This document shows, piece by piece, positions 54,599 to 63,978 of a stretch of DNA of 64,000 nucleotides; positions within the stretch are counted from its first letter, which is position 1; every line of letters begins with the position of its first letter. Under the pieces are notes generated by a model. It saw only the letters and a list, made by a program, of their open reading frames with translations, did not search any database and was not told the DNA's origin. Source of the DNA: Plumapathes pennacea (lineage: Eukaryota > Cnidaria > Anthozoa > Antipatharia > Myriopathidae). A program made the position numbers and the translations under genes. Location: the NCBI GenBank assembly GCA_964036295.1, contig OZ038470.1, forward strand, positions 7,903,078 through 7,967,077, written 5' to 3'.

Positions 54599-54964
54599 AA
54601 GCCAACACTAAGCAAGAACCCACAGCGAATTGTTCTCCATGTGGGAACAAACGATTTGCATGGCAAGTTAAAGTCAAGTCCCAACCAAATAGCTGAGAGC
54701 ATTATCGACTTAGCAAGAATGATCGAGAATGAATCTGACGCGGAAGTCATAATATCTGAGATAGTAACAAGATCAGACAAAACACCGGAGGATCATATCA
54801 CAGCTGTAAACAAACTCCTACACAAGTATTGCAGCCAGAATGGATGGGGACTGATAAAACACAACAGGATCACGAAGACACACCTCAATGAAGGAGGATT
54901 GCACCTCAATGAGCAAGGTGTGTCCATCTTAGTAAGTAATTTAGTTAAATTTTTATCTGAATGA
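54599..54964 (+). CDS. LINE ORF1, C-terminal SGNH/GDSL esterase-like domain (truncated)
   Basis: Open from the truncation point to TGA. It shows block III IVLHVGTNDLHGK and block V HLNEGGLHLNEQG, the Asn- and His-bearing motifs of SGNH hydrolases found in ORF1 of CR1/L2 elements. The block I Ser is missing with the N-terminus. The first ATG in frame would be a GTG/ATG inside block III, so no complete protein is made from this copy. Confidence 0.75.
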   Translation, partial: KPTLSKNPQRIVLHVGTNDLHGKLKSSPNQIAESIIDLARMIENESDAEVIISEIVTRSDKTPEDHITAVNKLLHKYCSQNGWGLIKHNRITKTHLNEGGLHLNEQGVSILVSNLVKFLSE

Positions 54965-55099
54965 TGTTTTATATATAGTTCCAGAGAACCGCTTCCCACC
55001 CCACAAGTTCATCCACTGTCTGATCTATCAATCTCAAACAATACAGCTATAAGTAACTCAAGCCCAACTCTTGGTCTTCCTAAGACCAGAGGGTTTAAA

Positions 55100-57898
55100 A
55101 TGGCTGAAATTAACATAACTAGTCTCCCAAAATATATTGACCAACTCAGAGTCTATATGCTCACTAAACCAGTGGATGTTCTTGCTATAAATGAAACCCG
55201 CCTGGATAACAGTATTAGTAGCGAAGAAATGAGTATACCCGGCTATGTGCTTGAAAGAAAGGACCGAAATAGAAATGGAGGGGGCGTGGCACTATACATC
55301 AGGAATGTTATTGATTACGATTGTGATAACACACTAACTCTGAGTGGGCTAGACCTGGAATGGCTCTGTGTTAAAATCAAGAAACCAAAAGCCAAACCCT
55401 TCTTAATTGCAACATGGTATAGGCCCCCAAGCTCACAAATAAATTTGATGGACACATTTGAGTGCCTCCTAGAAAAACTAGAATCACAAGAGATTGAAGT
55501 TAACATTCTTGGTGATTTAAACTGCGATGTTAGTGCCACTCCCTATGACCACCATACATCACGATTACTTGAAATATGCAATACTCTCCAATACCAGCAG
55601 CTTATAAGACAGCCAACACGAGTCACAAAAGAGACATCTACCACAATAGACCTTTTTTTGACAAATGAAACTGCAAAATTTTCTCATCATGGAGTATCAG
55701 AGATTGGTATCAGTGATCATAATCTAATATATGCTATACGAAAAATACCGTCCCTGAAGTCGAGTCCTAAGATCATTGAATCAAGACAATATAGAAACTT
55801 TGATCAAAATAGATTTAGGGAGGATCTTATGTTGATCCCATGGGAAAATATAGAAAATTACAACGATCCCAATTTTGCCTGGCAAACATGGAAAGAAACT
55901 TTCCTTTCTGTTTGTAACCATCATGCTCCACTAAGACGCAAAAGGGTACGAGCCAAGCCAGCCCCTTGGTTAACATCAGAACTTAAAAGCCTCATGTTTG
56001 AAAGGGATAAGATAAAGAGGATAGCTAAAAGGCTCAATACAGGAAACAGTTGGTTGGAGTATAAACATATTAAAAATAGAGTCAATTATAGTATTAAATC
56101 TGCTAAAGAGGAATACTATAATTTGTACTTCAGAGAAAATTCTAAGAATATAAAACAAACATGGAAAGGCATTAATAACTTACTGGGCAGCAGAGTTAAT
56201 ACAATATCTATTAAAAATATCATATATAATGATATAAACCATACTACCCCAGAGGAAATCAGTAATGCTCTAAACTCCCATTTTACTGAAATTGGGCCAA
56301 AGCTAGCTTCTCGACTGCCACCCTCTTCAAGGCAGTTCTCAAACTATATCACTCCTACTGAACACTCCTTCAGTATTAAAGAGACATCAAATACAGAGGT
56401 TATTGAGTTGATAAAAGCTCTACCAACAAATAAAGCTTGCGGTTTAGATGGTATCAGCACTAGGCTGTTAAAGGAGGCAGACACAATAATAGCCCCATCT
56501 CTTACCTTTTTATTTAACCTTTCTATTAGAACTATGACCTTCCCAAATGATTGGAAAATTGCTAGAGTGACACCATTATACAAAGATGATAAGAAGTGCA
56601 TTCCAGATAATTATAGACCTATTTCAGTTCTGCCAGCTGTCACTAAGCTCATAGAAAGGATTATCTTTAACCAACTTTACAGTTATCTTACAGAACATGG
56701 CATACTTACAGATTCACAATCAGGTTTCCGACCCCTACATTCCACATTGACGGCTCTACTAGATGCCACAAATGACTGGTACCAAAATATAGATAAGGGT
56801 CTTCTAAACGGAGTTATTTTTCTGGACCTAAAAAAGGCCTTTGACACCATGGACCACAAAATTCTGTTAGGTAAACTGAAACTTTATGGTGTCGACCAAG
56901 CAAGCCTAAACTGGTTTGCTTCATACCTTACAGAACGAAAACAAAAAACTTTTGTTGATGGTGTGCTGTCAGATAGCTGTACAATAAAATGTGGAATACC
57001 CCAAGGTTCTATCCTTGGTCCGCTACTCTTTATAATCTATATAAATGACCTTCCAAATTGTGATCTCTACTCTAAAGTACGGATGTATGCAGATGATACT
57101 AGCTTAACTATCGCAAACTCAGACGAGAAAATACTAGAACAACAGATGAATCATGACCTATGCAAAGTACATACATGGCTAAAAGCAAATAAACTGAGCC
57201 TGAATGTGGTCAAGACAAAATATATGATAATAGCTAGTCAATATAAGATAAAGCATCTTGAGCATCAGTTTCAAGTACTGGTAGATCACAAACCCCTGCT
57301 AAGGGAAACAACATATAATTGTCTAGAAGTTGAGATAGACCAATCATTAACTTGGAAGGAGCAACTAGACAAAATTTTAAAGAAAGCATCAGGGGGGATT
57401 GGAGCTCTAAGGCGTGTCAGACATCTTGTACCATATGATACATTACTCACGATGTACAGCTCTCTTGTACTACCATATTTCGATTACTGTAGTTCAGTAT
57501 GGGGAAGCTGTGCGAAAGGGATGGCTGACAAACTACAAACCCTCCAAAACAGAGCTGCCAGGGTGGTGACCCTCTCAAATTATGATAGGCGGTCAGTTGA
57601 CACACTGGATGAACTAAAGTGGGATAATCTTGGGACACGAAGGTCAAAACAGTTAGCTATATTAATGTACAAGTCAATTAATGAAATTGTACCAAACTAT
57701 TTGACCCAAATCTTTGATAGTACAAACTCTGTACATTGCTATAATTTAAGAAACTCATCATATAACATATTTGTACCAAGACCACACACTGAAGCAGGGA
57801 AACATAGCTTCCATTATAGAGGGGCGGTTCTCTGGAATAACCTATCGAATGACCTTAGAAGTCAGACAAATTTAAGATCCTTTTTAAATCTTTTATAA
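55100..57898 (+). CDS. LINE ORF2: AP endonuclease and reverse transcriptase
   Basis: 932 aa from ATG, uninterrupted. N-terminal apurinic endonuclease: AINETRLDNS, GGGVALYIRN, WYRPPSSQ, ILGDLNCDV and GISDHNLIYA (catalytic Asp-His). Central reverse transcriptase: KACGLDGISTRLLKEA, NYRPISVLPAVTKLIERI, SQSGFRPLHST, FLDLKKAFDTMDH, GIPQGSILGPLLFIIYINDL and catalytic YADDTSL. The C-terminal extension contains YFDYCSSVWG. The order and motifs place it in the CR1/L2/Rex1 group. The intact frame suggests a fairly recent insertion. Confidence 0.93.
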   Translation: MAEINITSLPKYIDQLRVYMLTKPVDVLAINETRLDNSISSEEMSIPGYVLERKDRNRNGGGVALYIRNVIDYDCDNTLTLSGLDLEWLCVKIKKPKAKPFLIATWYRPPSSQINLMDTFECLLEKLESQEIEVNILGDLNCDVSATPYDHHTSRLLEICNTLQYQQLIRQPTRVTKETSTTIDLFLTNETAKFSHHGVSEIGISDHNLIYAIRKIPSLKSSPKIIESRQYRNFDQNRFREDLMLIPWENIENYNDPNFAWQTWKETFLSVCNHHAPLRRKRVRAKPAPWLTSELKSLMFERDKIKRIAKRLNTGNSWLEYKHIKNRVNYSIKSAKEEYYNLYFRENSKNIKQTWKGINNLLGSRVNTISIKNIIYNDINHTTPEEISNALNSHFTEIGPKLASRLPPSSRQFSNYITPTEHSFSIKETSNTEVIELIKALPTNKACGLDGISTRLLKEADTIIAPSLTFLFNLSIRTMTFPNDWKIARVTPLYKDDKKCIPDNYRPISVLPAVTKLIERIIFNQLYSYLTEHGILTDSQSGFRPLHSTLTALLDATNDWYQNIDKGLLNGVIFLDLKKAFDTMDHKILLGKLKLYGVDQASLNWFASYLTERKQKTFVDGVLSDSCTIKCGIPQGSILGPLLFIIYINDLPNCDLYSKVRMYADDTSLTIANSDEKILEQQMNHDLCKVHTWLKANKLSLNVVKTKYMIIASQYKIKHLEHQFQVLVDHKPLLRETTYNCLEVEIDQSLTWKEQLDKILKKASGGIGALRRVRHLVPYDTLLTMYSSLVLPYFDYCSSVWGSCAKGMADKLQTLQNRAARVVTLSNYDRRSVDTLDELKWDNLGTRRSKQLAILMYKSINEIVPNYLTQIFDSTNSVHCYNLRNSSYNIFVPRPHTEAGKHSFHYRGAVLWNNLSNDLRSQTNLRSFLNLL

Positions 57899-58036
57899 CC
57901 ATTTTAGTCTTCATAGTTTTTAATAGGACAATAACTTTAGGGGAACTTTTATACTAGGATATAATGTATTTTTTAGAATTTAAATGATTGTATGTAATAC
58001 ATTTTTAGCGTTTTGAAATACTTGCAATTATTATAA

Positions 58037-58086
<50 letters not shown>

Positions 58087-58184
58087 TATTATTATCAATT
58101 AGTATAGGTTATACGGATTTCTAGAAGAGCATTTATATGAGAGAAATACCGTGTTTAAATAAAGATTGATGATGATAACTGGGG

Positions 58185-58235
58185 TTGTCAGTAGTAACTA
58201 GGAAGAACAGGCCATTGTATGCGTTTGAGCTATGA
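58185..58235 (+). repeat. 51-bp perfect inverted repeat (left arm)
   Basis: Exact reverse complement of 63790-63840; contains TTGTCAGTAGTAACTAGGAA. The arms bracket the Kolobok element at about 5.5 kb distance. The left arm starts just after the LINE 3' tail. Confidence 0.9.
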
Positions 58236-58264
58236 TTGTTGGCGTTTAATTGCGTTTTGCTGGG

Positions 58265-58400
58265 ATTGAAGCTGCCAAAACTTTCAATGCATAGCGATGG
58301 ACAGCGTTTGTTTGAAGCTGTCAAACTGTCAATGCATAGAGACGGACAGCGTTTGAAGCTGTCAAAACTGTCAATGCATAGCGAAGAACAATGTTTGAAA
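58265..58400 (+). repeat. short tandem repeat, three units of 41-47 bp
   Basis: GAAGCTGTCAAAACTGTCAA with TGCATAGCGA and GGACAGCGTTT recurs from 58267, 58314 and 58355. It gives a Cys/Ser-rich spurious ORF on the minus strand. Confidence 0.75.
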
Positions 58401-58412
58401 ATAGGATGACAT

Positions 58413-58848
58413 ATGAGTGATACGGAACTGAGAGGTTTCAAAAATCGTACGAAGTCGAAAGAAAAGGAGTTAATCAATTACAATATGGCTCAAGCGTTTG
58501 TCGTAAGTATCGCTTATATGATTGTATGTGTTGTATTTTCTCTATATCTCTTTGCATGCTTGTACGTTTAGTGTTTCTAAAAAGAACCAAAACATTTTAT
58601 GTTCTTTTAGGATCTCATGAAAGGAAAGTAGGAGAGAACGACGTGGAGAAAGTTGCGCCCAGGAGACGTATCGAGTTTGAGGTAAGCGTCTCCGGAAAAA
58701 GATGTATTTTTATACCCTACTTCTGTTAATATATATATTTTGCTTGGACAGACGTTACCCGACTCGACGACCTTCCAGCCTTTTTGCCCAAACGAACAAA
58801 CTTCATCTGTGGCAGCAGCAGATGCAGATGTGGCTACTGATGTAAATG
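58413..58848 (+). other. possible broken small gene upstream of the Kolobok element
   Basis: ATG at 58413 opens MSDTELRGFKNRTKSKEKEL to a GTAAGT donor at 58503. Two exon-like stretches follow, bounded by AG and GTAAGC/GTGAGT (58611-58682, 58752-58848; HERKVGENDVEKVAPRRR and TLPDSTTFQPFCPNEQ). The last two join in phase. The first does not join the second in the open frame (it meets TAG after six codons). It may be a decayed gene interrupted by the transposon, or a wrong model. Confidence 0.3.
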
Positions 58849-58918
58849 TGAGTGAGAAATTGTTCTATTTTGCTTCTGATGTACAATGAAAGTGCTTTTA
58901 TTTTCACGCTCACTTTAA

Positions 58919-59113
58919 AGGGGAACTCAAGGGTAATTTGAAGTAAATTTCCTATCCCTCTAAATGCTGTTTAGACTCAGTTTTGGTAGGTATTTTTGAA
59001 AACGTCTCAGTATTTTTGAAAGAAAACCTATCGGAAGCTGGCTGCCATCTTGCTTATCATCGCGGGAGCAGAAACAGTCAGCGGACTACGTTTGTGACGT
59101 CATATCGTCAAAG
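58919..59113 (+). repeat. left terminal inverted repeat of the Kolobok-type element
   Basis: Starts AGGGGAACTCAAGGGTAATT and ends near TGACGTCATATCGTCAAAG. The reverse complement of 63313-63515 matches it over the whole length with a small number of substitutions and a short length difference. Confidence 0.9.
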
Positions 59114-59182
59114 GTGAGTCGCGTCGCTTTTCACATCCATCACTTGCTGTGGTTGTTATAACTGCATAAAAATACAGTCGAG

Positions 59183-60165
59183 ATGTCTTCTGACGGGGAA
59201 CTAACTTCGGACTCTAGTCAATCTAGCCTCTCAAGTGTAAGCGACGATGAAGAAATTTCTATACCTGTCGGTGTTATCGAACCGTACCGATTTGAACCGG
59301 AGTACTCGACATCATCTGAAGGAGACGCCGAATCGGGCGAAGAAGACGCTCATGAAGAAGAAGAGGCAGGGGAAGATCGGAGAGCAAATTTAGATTGGTA
59401 GGACTTTCGAATATGTTTTTCTTATGTTTTTCTTCGTCTTTTGGTTCGATTTGAGCATTTTGTGGCACCACCGACAGAAGCATTTTGAAGATTTTGCAGC
59501 TTGCGCGTATTTGTCAGTTGTCACATGTTTGTTGTCAAAGTCGCAATAAAGTTGACGGATTGTCGAGAATTGTTCATTTGTTTATTGCCTAGCAGATACG
59601 CTGTTAGGTATTTTAGTGAGATTAGACAAACATGTTTTCTTATTTCATTGTTTTGTTGTGGTTGTTGTTGTCGTTTTTTTCACGGAGATTTACTGTGTAC
59701 ATATTGAGAAAATCTGACAGAAACATTTGATTGGGTACACTTCTTTTCTGGTAATGTTATTCTAGGTGCAGGTGCGATAATTGTCAAATTATGGACCGAG
59801 TTGAAGAGAACAAATGCTGCCTTGAAATGGATAGGATAACTGATAAGAATAGTGAAGTTGCAGAGCCTCCACCTTGCATTACGCAACACCCTGGCTTTGC
59901 ACCTGTATGTCTAAACAAATGGGTTTTACAGACAGCTTGGTATCAATATAGGCAGCAGTATCCTAACAGATATGAGGGGCCTGAGCATAAATTGAACAGG
60001 CACATTGCATACAGACAGCTAGTGAGGTGGTGTTGGGGAGTTCTGGGGAAAGAAATAAGGGTTGTTTTGCCAGCTTGTGCAGTGAGCTGTATACGTGCAC
60101 ACTTTCCTCCCCCAGGACTGGAAGTGGACTTCATTTTTGAAGGATTCCGTTTTGCAGATGAATGA
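59183..60165 (+). CDS. P2X7-type cytoplasmic ballast domain protein carried by the transposon
   Basis: Two exons: 59183-59397 (ATG MSSDGELTSDSSQSSLSSV; Ser/Asp/Glu-rich and disordered) and 59766-60165 (TGA), joined in phase 2. About 204 aa. The second exon carries the Cys-rich core of the vertebrate P2X7 C-terminal ballast: WCRCDNCQIM, ENKCCLEMDRI, CITQHPGFAPVCLNKWVLQ, WYQYRQQYPNRY, AYRQLVRWCWGVLGKEIRVV and LPACAVSCIRAHFP. In P2X7 this region binds zinc through Cys/His residues and guanine nucleotide (established for the vertebrate protein). No membrane segment or channel domain is present. The frame is intact while the neighbouring transposase is broken. The role in the element is unknown; nucleic-acid or nucleotide binding is a guess. 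Confidence 0.88.
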
Positions 60166-60537
60166 GTTGTGGGTGCTGTAAAAAGCATCACTTTGTAATG
60201 GAACAGCAAAATCTTAAGCACCATATAATCAAATAAAAAATCAAGTACATTTGTTTTTAACTTACATGCTGATTCAGAAGTAAATTATGTACTCTTGCCT
60301 GAGTGTTCAGTTTTGTTAATGTCATTTCTGATATGGCTGCTGCCTCTTTTTGAAATTGAATGAGAAGCCCAGTACAAGACGTTTCTTACGAAAGTGAGTT
60401 TGATTTGCATGAACATCAACATGCAAGTGAAATTAATTTTCATAAAAAACATTTCATACTATGCCTTGTTTTGAAACAGCGGCAACAGTCATCTTGAAAT
60501 GGCTTATTAAACATTTACTGTAATTGGTGTATTTGCT

Positions 60538-62455
60538 CTATCTTGTGAAACGTGACCTTTGTAGTTGTATGAGTTCCTCTTTGCTTGGTGCAGGTGTGGT
60601 TGCAATATTTTTGGGGAGGTTTCTTCCAACAGGCTCCTGAAGTACCTCTCCTTCAAGGCAAGCATCGACTACATCACCCATTAGGCCTTTTATGTGGTTG
60701 TAGGATTTTGCCTCTTTGATGGGCTTAGCAATCCAATGCTTCTGTGCCTTAGGGAAACTGACTTTGTACCGCAGCTCTCCAGAACTTGCCACTGCTTGCT
60801 GTCTTTCGGCATGAGCATTGTGGTCAAGGGCTGTCAGCTGAGTGCGAGCCAGCATACCCCCAAATGAAAAGTGCTCACGCTTGGGGCAATATTTCAACAT
60901 CAAAGAGTGGTAGACCTCCAGCTCACCAGTGTGGCAAAACTCTGTAAGCTTTCTAATGTCCTTCAGAAGCCTGGGATTGGTCACAATCTCCTCCAGTGCA
61001 ATATGGGGTGCAGATCCTGCCACCAACCATTTCTTTTTTCTCAACTGGCGTGCAGACAAGGTGGGATGTGAGCAGCTGTGAATGTGAGTACAGCCATTCC
61101 ACGTGTGCTTGTTGGTGACATGGTGAAGAACTGACACCCACTTCTCTTGTAGCACATCTGCACTGCCCCCACAAGTTGCTGAGCTCCACCACAGATGATT
61201 AGAGACTGACCTAATCCAAGGATTTAGGTCTTCACAAGCCTTAACTTTCGCTTTTGCCCTCAACTTTTTTACCACCCACTTAGAGACATGCCAGACATCA
61301 TACTGGTGAGAAATGTCCCGGTGATCCTTCTCCATTACACTACAAATAGAAGTATGCCTGTCAGTAGCAATCCTATTGACAATCACTCCTTCCTCCGTCA
61401 GCTCCCGAAGGCATCTTTGGAATCCCTCCTTCTCCATGGCATTTGATGATGTGACTTCGGTTACCTGAACTAGGCTAAAGGTGGTTACTTTACCTTCATC
61501 ACTCATCATAGTGTATGTGCCATATTTGGCACTGTGACCAGGGCTGTCACTTCGCCCATCACCAACTAAATTTACAGGTCCCCCATCCCTTGTGGCTTGG
61601 AGAACCTCTCTCTTTGCCTCAGTCCAAGCCTTGTTCACCACTGGAAACATATTTGTTCTGAATATCATAGAATGTTGTATGGCTGAAGAACTGTAGATTT
61701 AGAAAGGAGGCAAGCTGACTCACTCTATAATATGTGTTCCCACTGAATAGAATGGCTGCAGATGTCAAAAGATTTCCAGCAGGCATCCTGTTGAATAGTG
61801 GTTGAGAGTTCCAAAGTGTTTCATGCCCACTCAAGCAAAACAGCTTTACTGATAACATGCTGCCACAGGTTGACTCTCTAAGACTTGTTACAGTGTTACC
61901 ACAGCTTGGGCAGTATGTCAACAGGGAGTGTAGGCAGGACTTAAATACTAAGTACTTTGGTTCATCGTCGGCCTCACCTGCATCCACTGAATTATTATCA
62001 GATGTGACAGAATGATCTGAACTACATGTATCTGACAGTTCATATTCATTTTCATGACATGGTGATGTAATTGGGGATGATGGGGGTTCAGTGTCGACAT
62101 CAGATGGGTAGCACTGGTCAAACATTGTTTCCCTTTTTCTCCTTTTACCACAATTTAATCCATCAACCTGCACTCCTTTATCAGAGAGAACCTTGGATTC
62201 TGTTTGAGCAGCAACAGTCTTTGTCACAACATATCTTGCCCCCACACAACACTGGGTTCCAATTTCTCTCGTAGATGGGGCCTGGCTAGATGCAGTGCTA
62301 CTACCAGAATTATCAGTGCCATACTCATCATGGACTAACTCTTCCACTGAACTATCTCTACTGGTAGAGCTAGCATTTTGTTGCAGATGATGCAAAACCT
62401 TATGATAAATAACAAATGTATGCAGTTGACAAGGAAAGCATGCAAGCTATGTTAT

Positions 62456-62486
<31 letters not shown>

Positions 62487-63267
62487 TAACAGTTCTTGTA
62501 CGCATTTTGCAAAGCCTCAATATTGATAGTAAATTTACATAGTCATATGACTGTCCTTGTAGTATAAAACATCAGACCAGCAAATATATTAATATATACC
62601 AAACTTGAGACAGCTGCATGTCTAAAACTCTTGACCACTACTGTATATGAGATAGATTCCTTTTAAATTATATCATTCCATCTTTAAGAGGTTGCTAACA
62701 ATGAACAATTTTCGATCTAAATTTTTCAGTTCATGGCAACCGGTCAGTATGAAGAGAAATAATCATCCAAATATAAAGAGAAATGAGAACCTTACTGAAG
62801 CACAAAAAACGGCAAGGGATATTGAAACAAACAAAGAGCACTTTATACCATCACTAAAACTTTTATTTGGTTCAAATACACGCAGGAAGCATACATGTGC
62901 GGCATATGCGCTATCAAAAACTCACCTCTTCGTGCTGACGTTGGTTCGCACGCTTCTCGCTAGCTATTCTACTTTGCTTCAGCTGCGGTCCAAAAGGAAA
63001 CACTGACGGTACAGCTTCTCGTTTAAGGCGCCTTTTTGTTTTTTGCCCGACCAATAATTGTGCCTTTAAATCGGACTCAAAACAATCTTCGCTGAAATGC
63101 TCGCTGCACACATAGCAGTTCTCGTGTGGAGGCAAATTATCTCGACGAAGTCTAGCGATCCACGATTTTCTCAGGCCTTTCTCCTTTGGAATGCGGTGGT
63201 AACTAATTCTTTTATCGGATGACTTTGAAGAGTAATTCGTGCAGCCAGGGACACAACAATGAACCAT
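60538..63267 (-). pseudogene. Kolobok-type transposase with N-terminal THAP domain, one frameshift
   Basis: Exon 1 (62926-63267, ATG MVHCCVPGCTNYSS) is a THAP zinc finger: the Cys pair in CCVPGC, CSEHF supplying Cys and His, and the AVPSVFPF end motif; donor GTGAGT. Exon 2 begins at 62398 in phase and holds a Ser/Thr-rich linker, CPSCGNTVTSLRE, then a transposase core. The core has NLVGDGRSDSPGHSAKYGTY, ATDRHTSICSVM and HQYDVWHVSKWV, with conserved acidic residues expected of a DDE enzyme. The frame shifts by one base at about 61640-61650, where the segment ending FYDIQNKY meets the one continuing FPVVNKAW. Otherwise open to TAG-type stop at 60538. This copy is probably inactive unless the shift is an error. 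Confidence 0.82.
62455..62486 (+). repeat. (TAA)n microsatellite
   Basis: About ten TAA units in the intron between the THAP exon and the main transposase exon. Confidence 0.85.
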
Positions 63268-63312
63268 GATTACTTCAAACAAATACTTGAAGCTCTTCAG
63301 ACCGAAACGTGG

Positions 63313-63515
63313 TTTGACGATATGACGTCACATATCAAACCGCTGACTGTTTCTGTTCCCGCGATGAATAAGCAAGATGGCGGCAGGTTTCCTGTTCCTC
63401 CGATGGGTTTTCTTTAAAAAATACTGAGACTTTTTCAAAAATACTCACCAAAACTGAGTCTAAACAGCATTTAGAAGAATAGGAAATTTACTTCAAATTA
63501 CCCCTGAGTTCCCCT
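63313..63515 (-). repeat. right terminal inverted repeat of the Kolobok-type element
   Basis: Ends GAGTTCCCCT followed by the TTAA duplication. The THAP start codon lies about 45 bp inside it, so the repeat probably includes the transposase promoter. Confidence 0.9.
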
Positions 63516-63519
63516 TTAA

Positions 63520-63789
63520 AACTTGTCCCCCATTCCACGCTCATATTAAAACTAGTTCCCATTCCACGCTCACTTTAACACTAGTTCCCATTCCACGCTC
63601 ATATTAAGGGGGAGGGGGAGGGGGAGGACTAAGTTTCGGAAACAGGAGCCACTTTCGTTGTTCAACAAGGAGTGGTGGTGAAAACATAGCATTTTTTCAG
63701 AGTGTCCCACATACTTTTGGCCAGGATTGTAGTTCCATTCCACGCTCACTTTAAAACTTGTCCCCATTCCACGCTCACTTTAGTCTTTT
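63520..63789 (+). repeat. minisatellite flank with Tc1-like remnant
   Basis: ATTCCACGCTCACTTTAA or its ATATTAA variant, followed by AACTTGTCCCC or AACTAGTTCCC, recurs about every 30 bp at 63532-63606 and again at 63733-63782. Between them, about 63684-63731, CCCACATACTTTTGGCCAGG resembles Tc1/mariner termini. The same minisatellite motif (CACGCTCACTTTAA) abuts the left end of the Kolobok element. Confidence 0.65.
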
Positions 63790-63840
63790 TCATAGCTCAA
63801 ACGCATACAATGGCCTGTTCTTCCTAGTTACTACTGACAA
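63790..63840 (-). repeat. 51-bp perfect inverted repeat (right arm)
   Basis: Reverse complement of 58185-58235 without mismatch. Lies 12 bp before the block shared with copy A of the small gene. Confidence 0.9.
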
Positions 63841-63852
63841 GCCTTTTGATAA

Positions 63853-63978
63853 GCAAATTTAAGAAAGAATCATGTAATAATTAAAACTAATGAATTTTAC
63901 AGCTATAAATATATTAGCAAAGCTGCGCGTATTTTCACTTTAATCTTTTGTTCGCAAACGTGAAAAAAGCTCATCAAC
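63853..63978 (+). promoter_or_regulatory. promoter region of MPLFNEN gene copy B
   Basis: Complement of 44930-45053. TATAAATATATTAG lies at about 63903, some 75 bp before the ATG, compatible with a TATA box and a short 5' UTR. Confidence 0.6.

Larger units (their letters stand above)
54597..58180 (+). mobile_element. 5'-truncated CR1/L2-type LINE
   Basis: Carries the C-terminal half of ORF1 (SGNH esterase-like) and a complete ORF2, then a 3' UTR with an (ATT)n tract (about 58039-58098) and a short GATGATGATAA tail, as is common at CR1/L2 3' ends. Homology begins inside ORF1 at about 54597. A target duplication is not evident. Confidence 0.88.
58919..63515. mobile_element. Kolobok-type DNA transposon with THAP transposase and P2X7-ballast gene
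   Basis: Bounded by TTAA on both sides (58915-58918 and 63516-63519). Terminal inverted repeats of about 195-200 bp (58919-59113 and 63313-63515) begin AGGGGAACTC and are clearly homologous, with scattered differences. Two convergent genes fill the inside: a plus-strand P2X7-ballast protein and a minus-strand transposase with an N-terminal THAP domain. The TTAA duplication, THAP domain and transposase motifs fit the Kolobok superfamily. Confidence 0.88.

Noticed and set aside
58133-58477. Minus-strand Cys/Ser-repeat open frame
   Set aside because: Antisense reading of the 41-47 bp tandem repeat.
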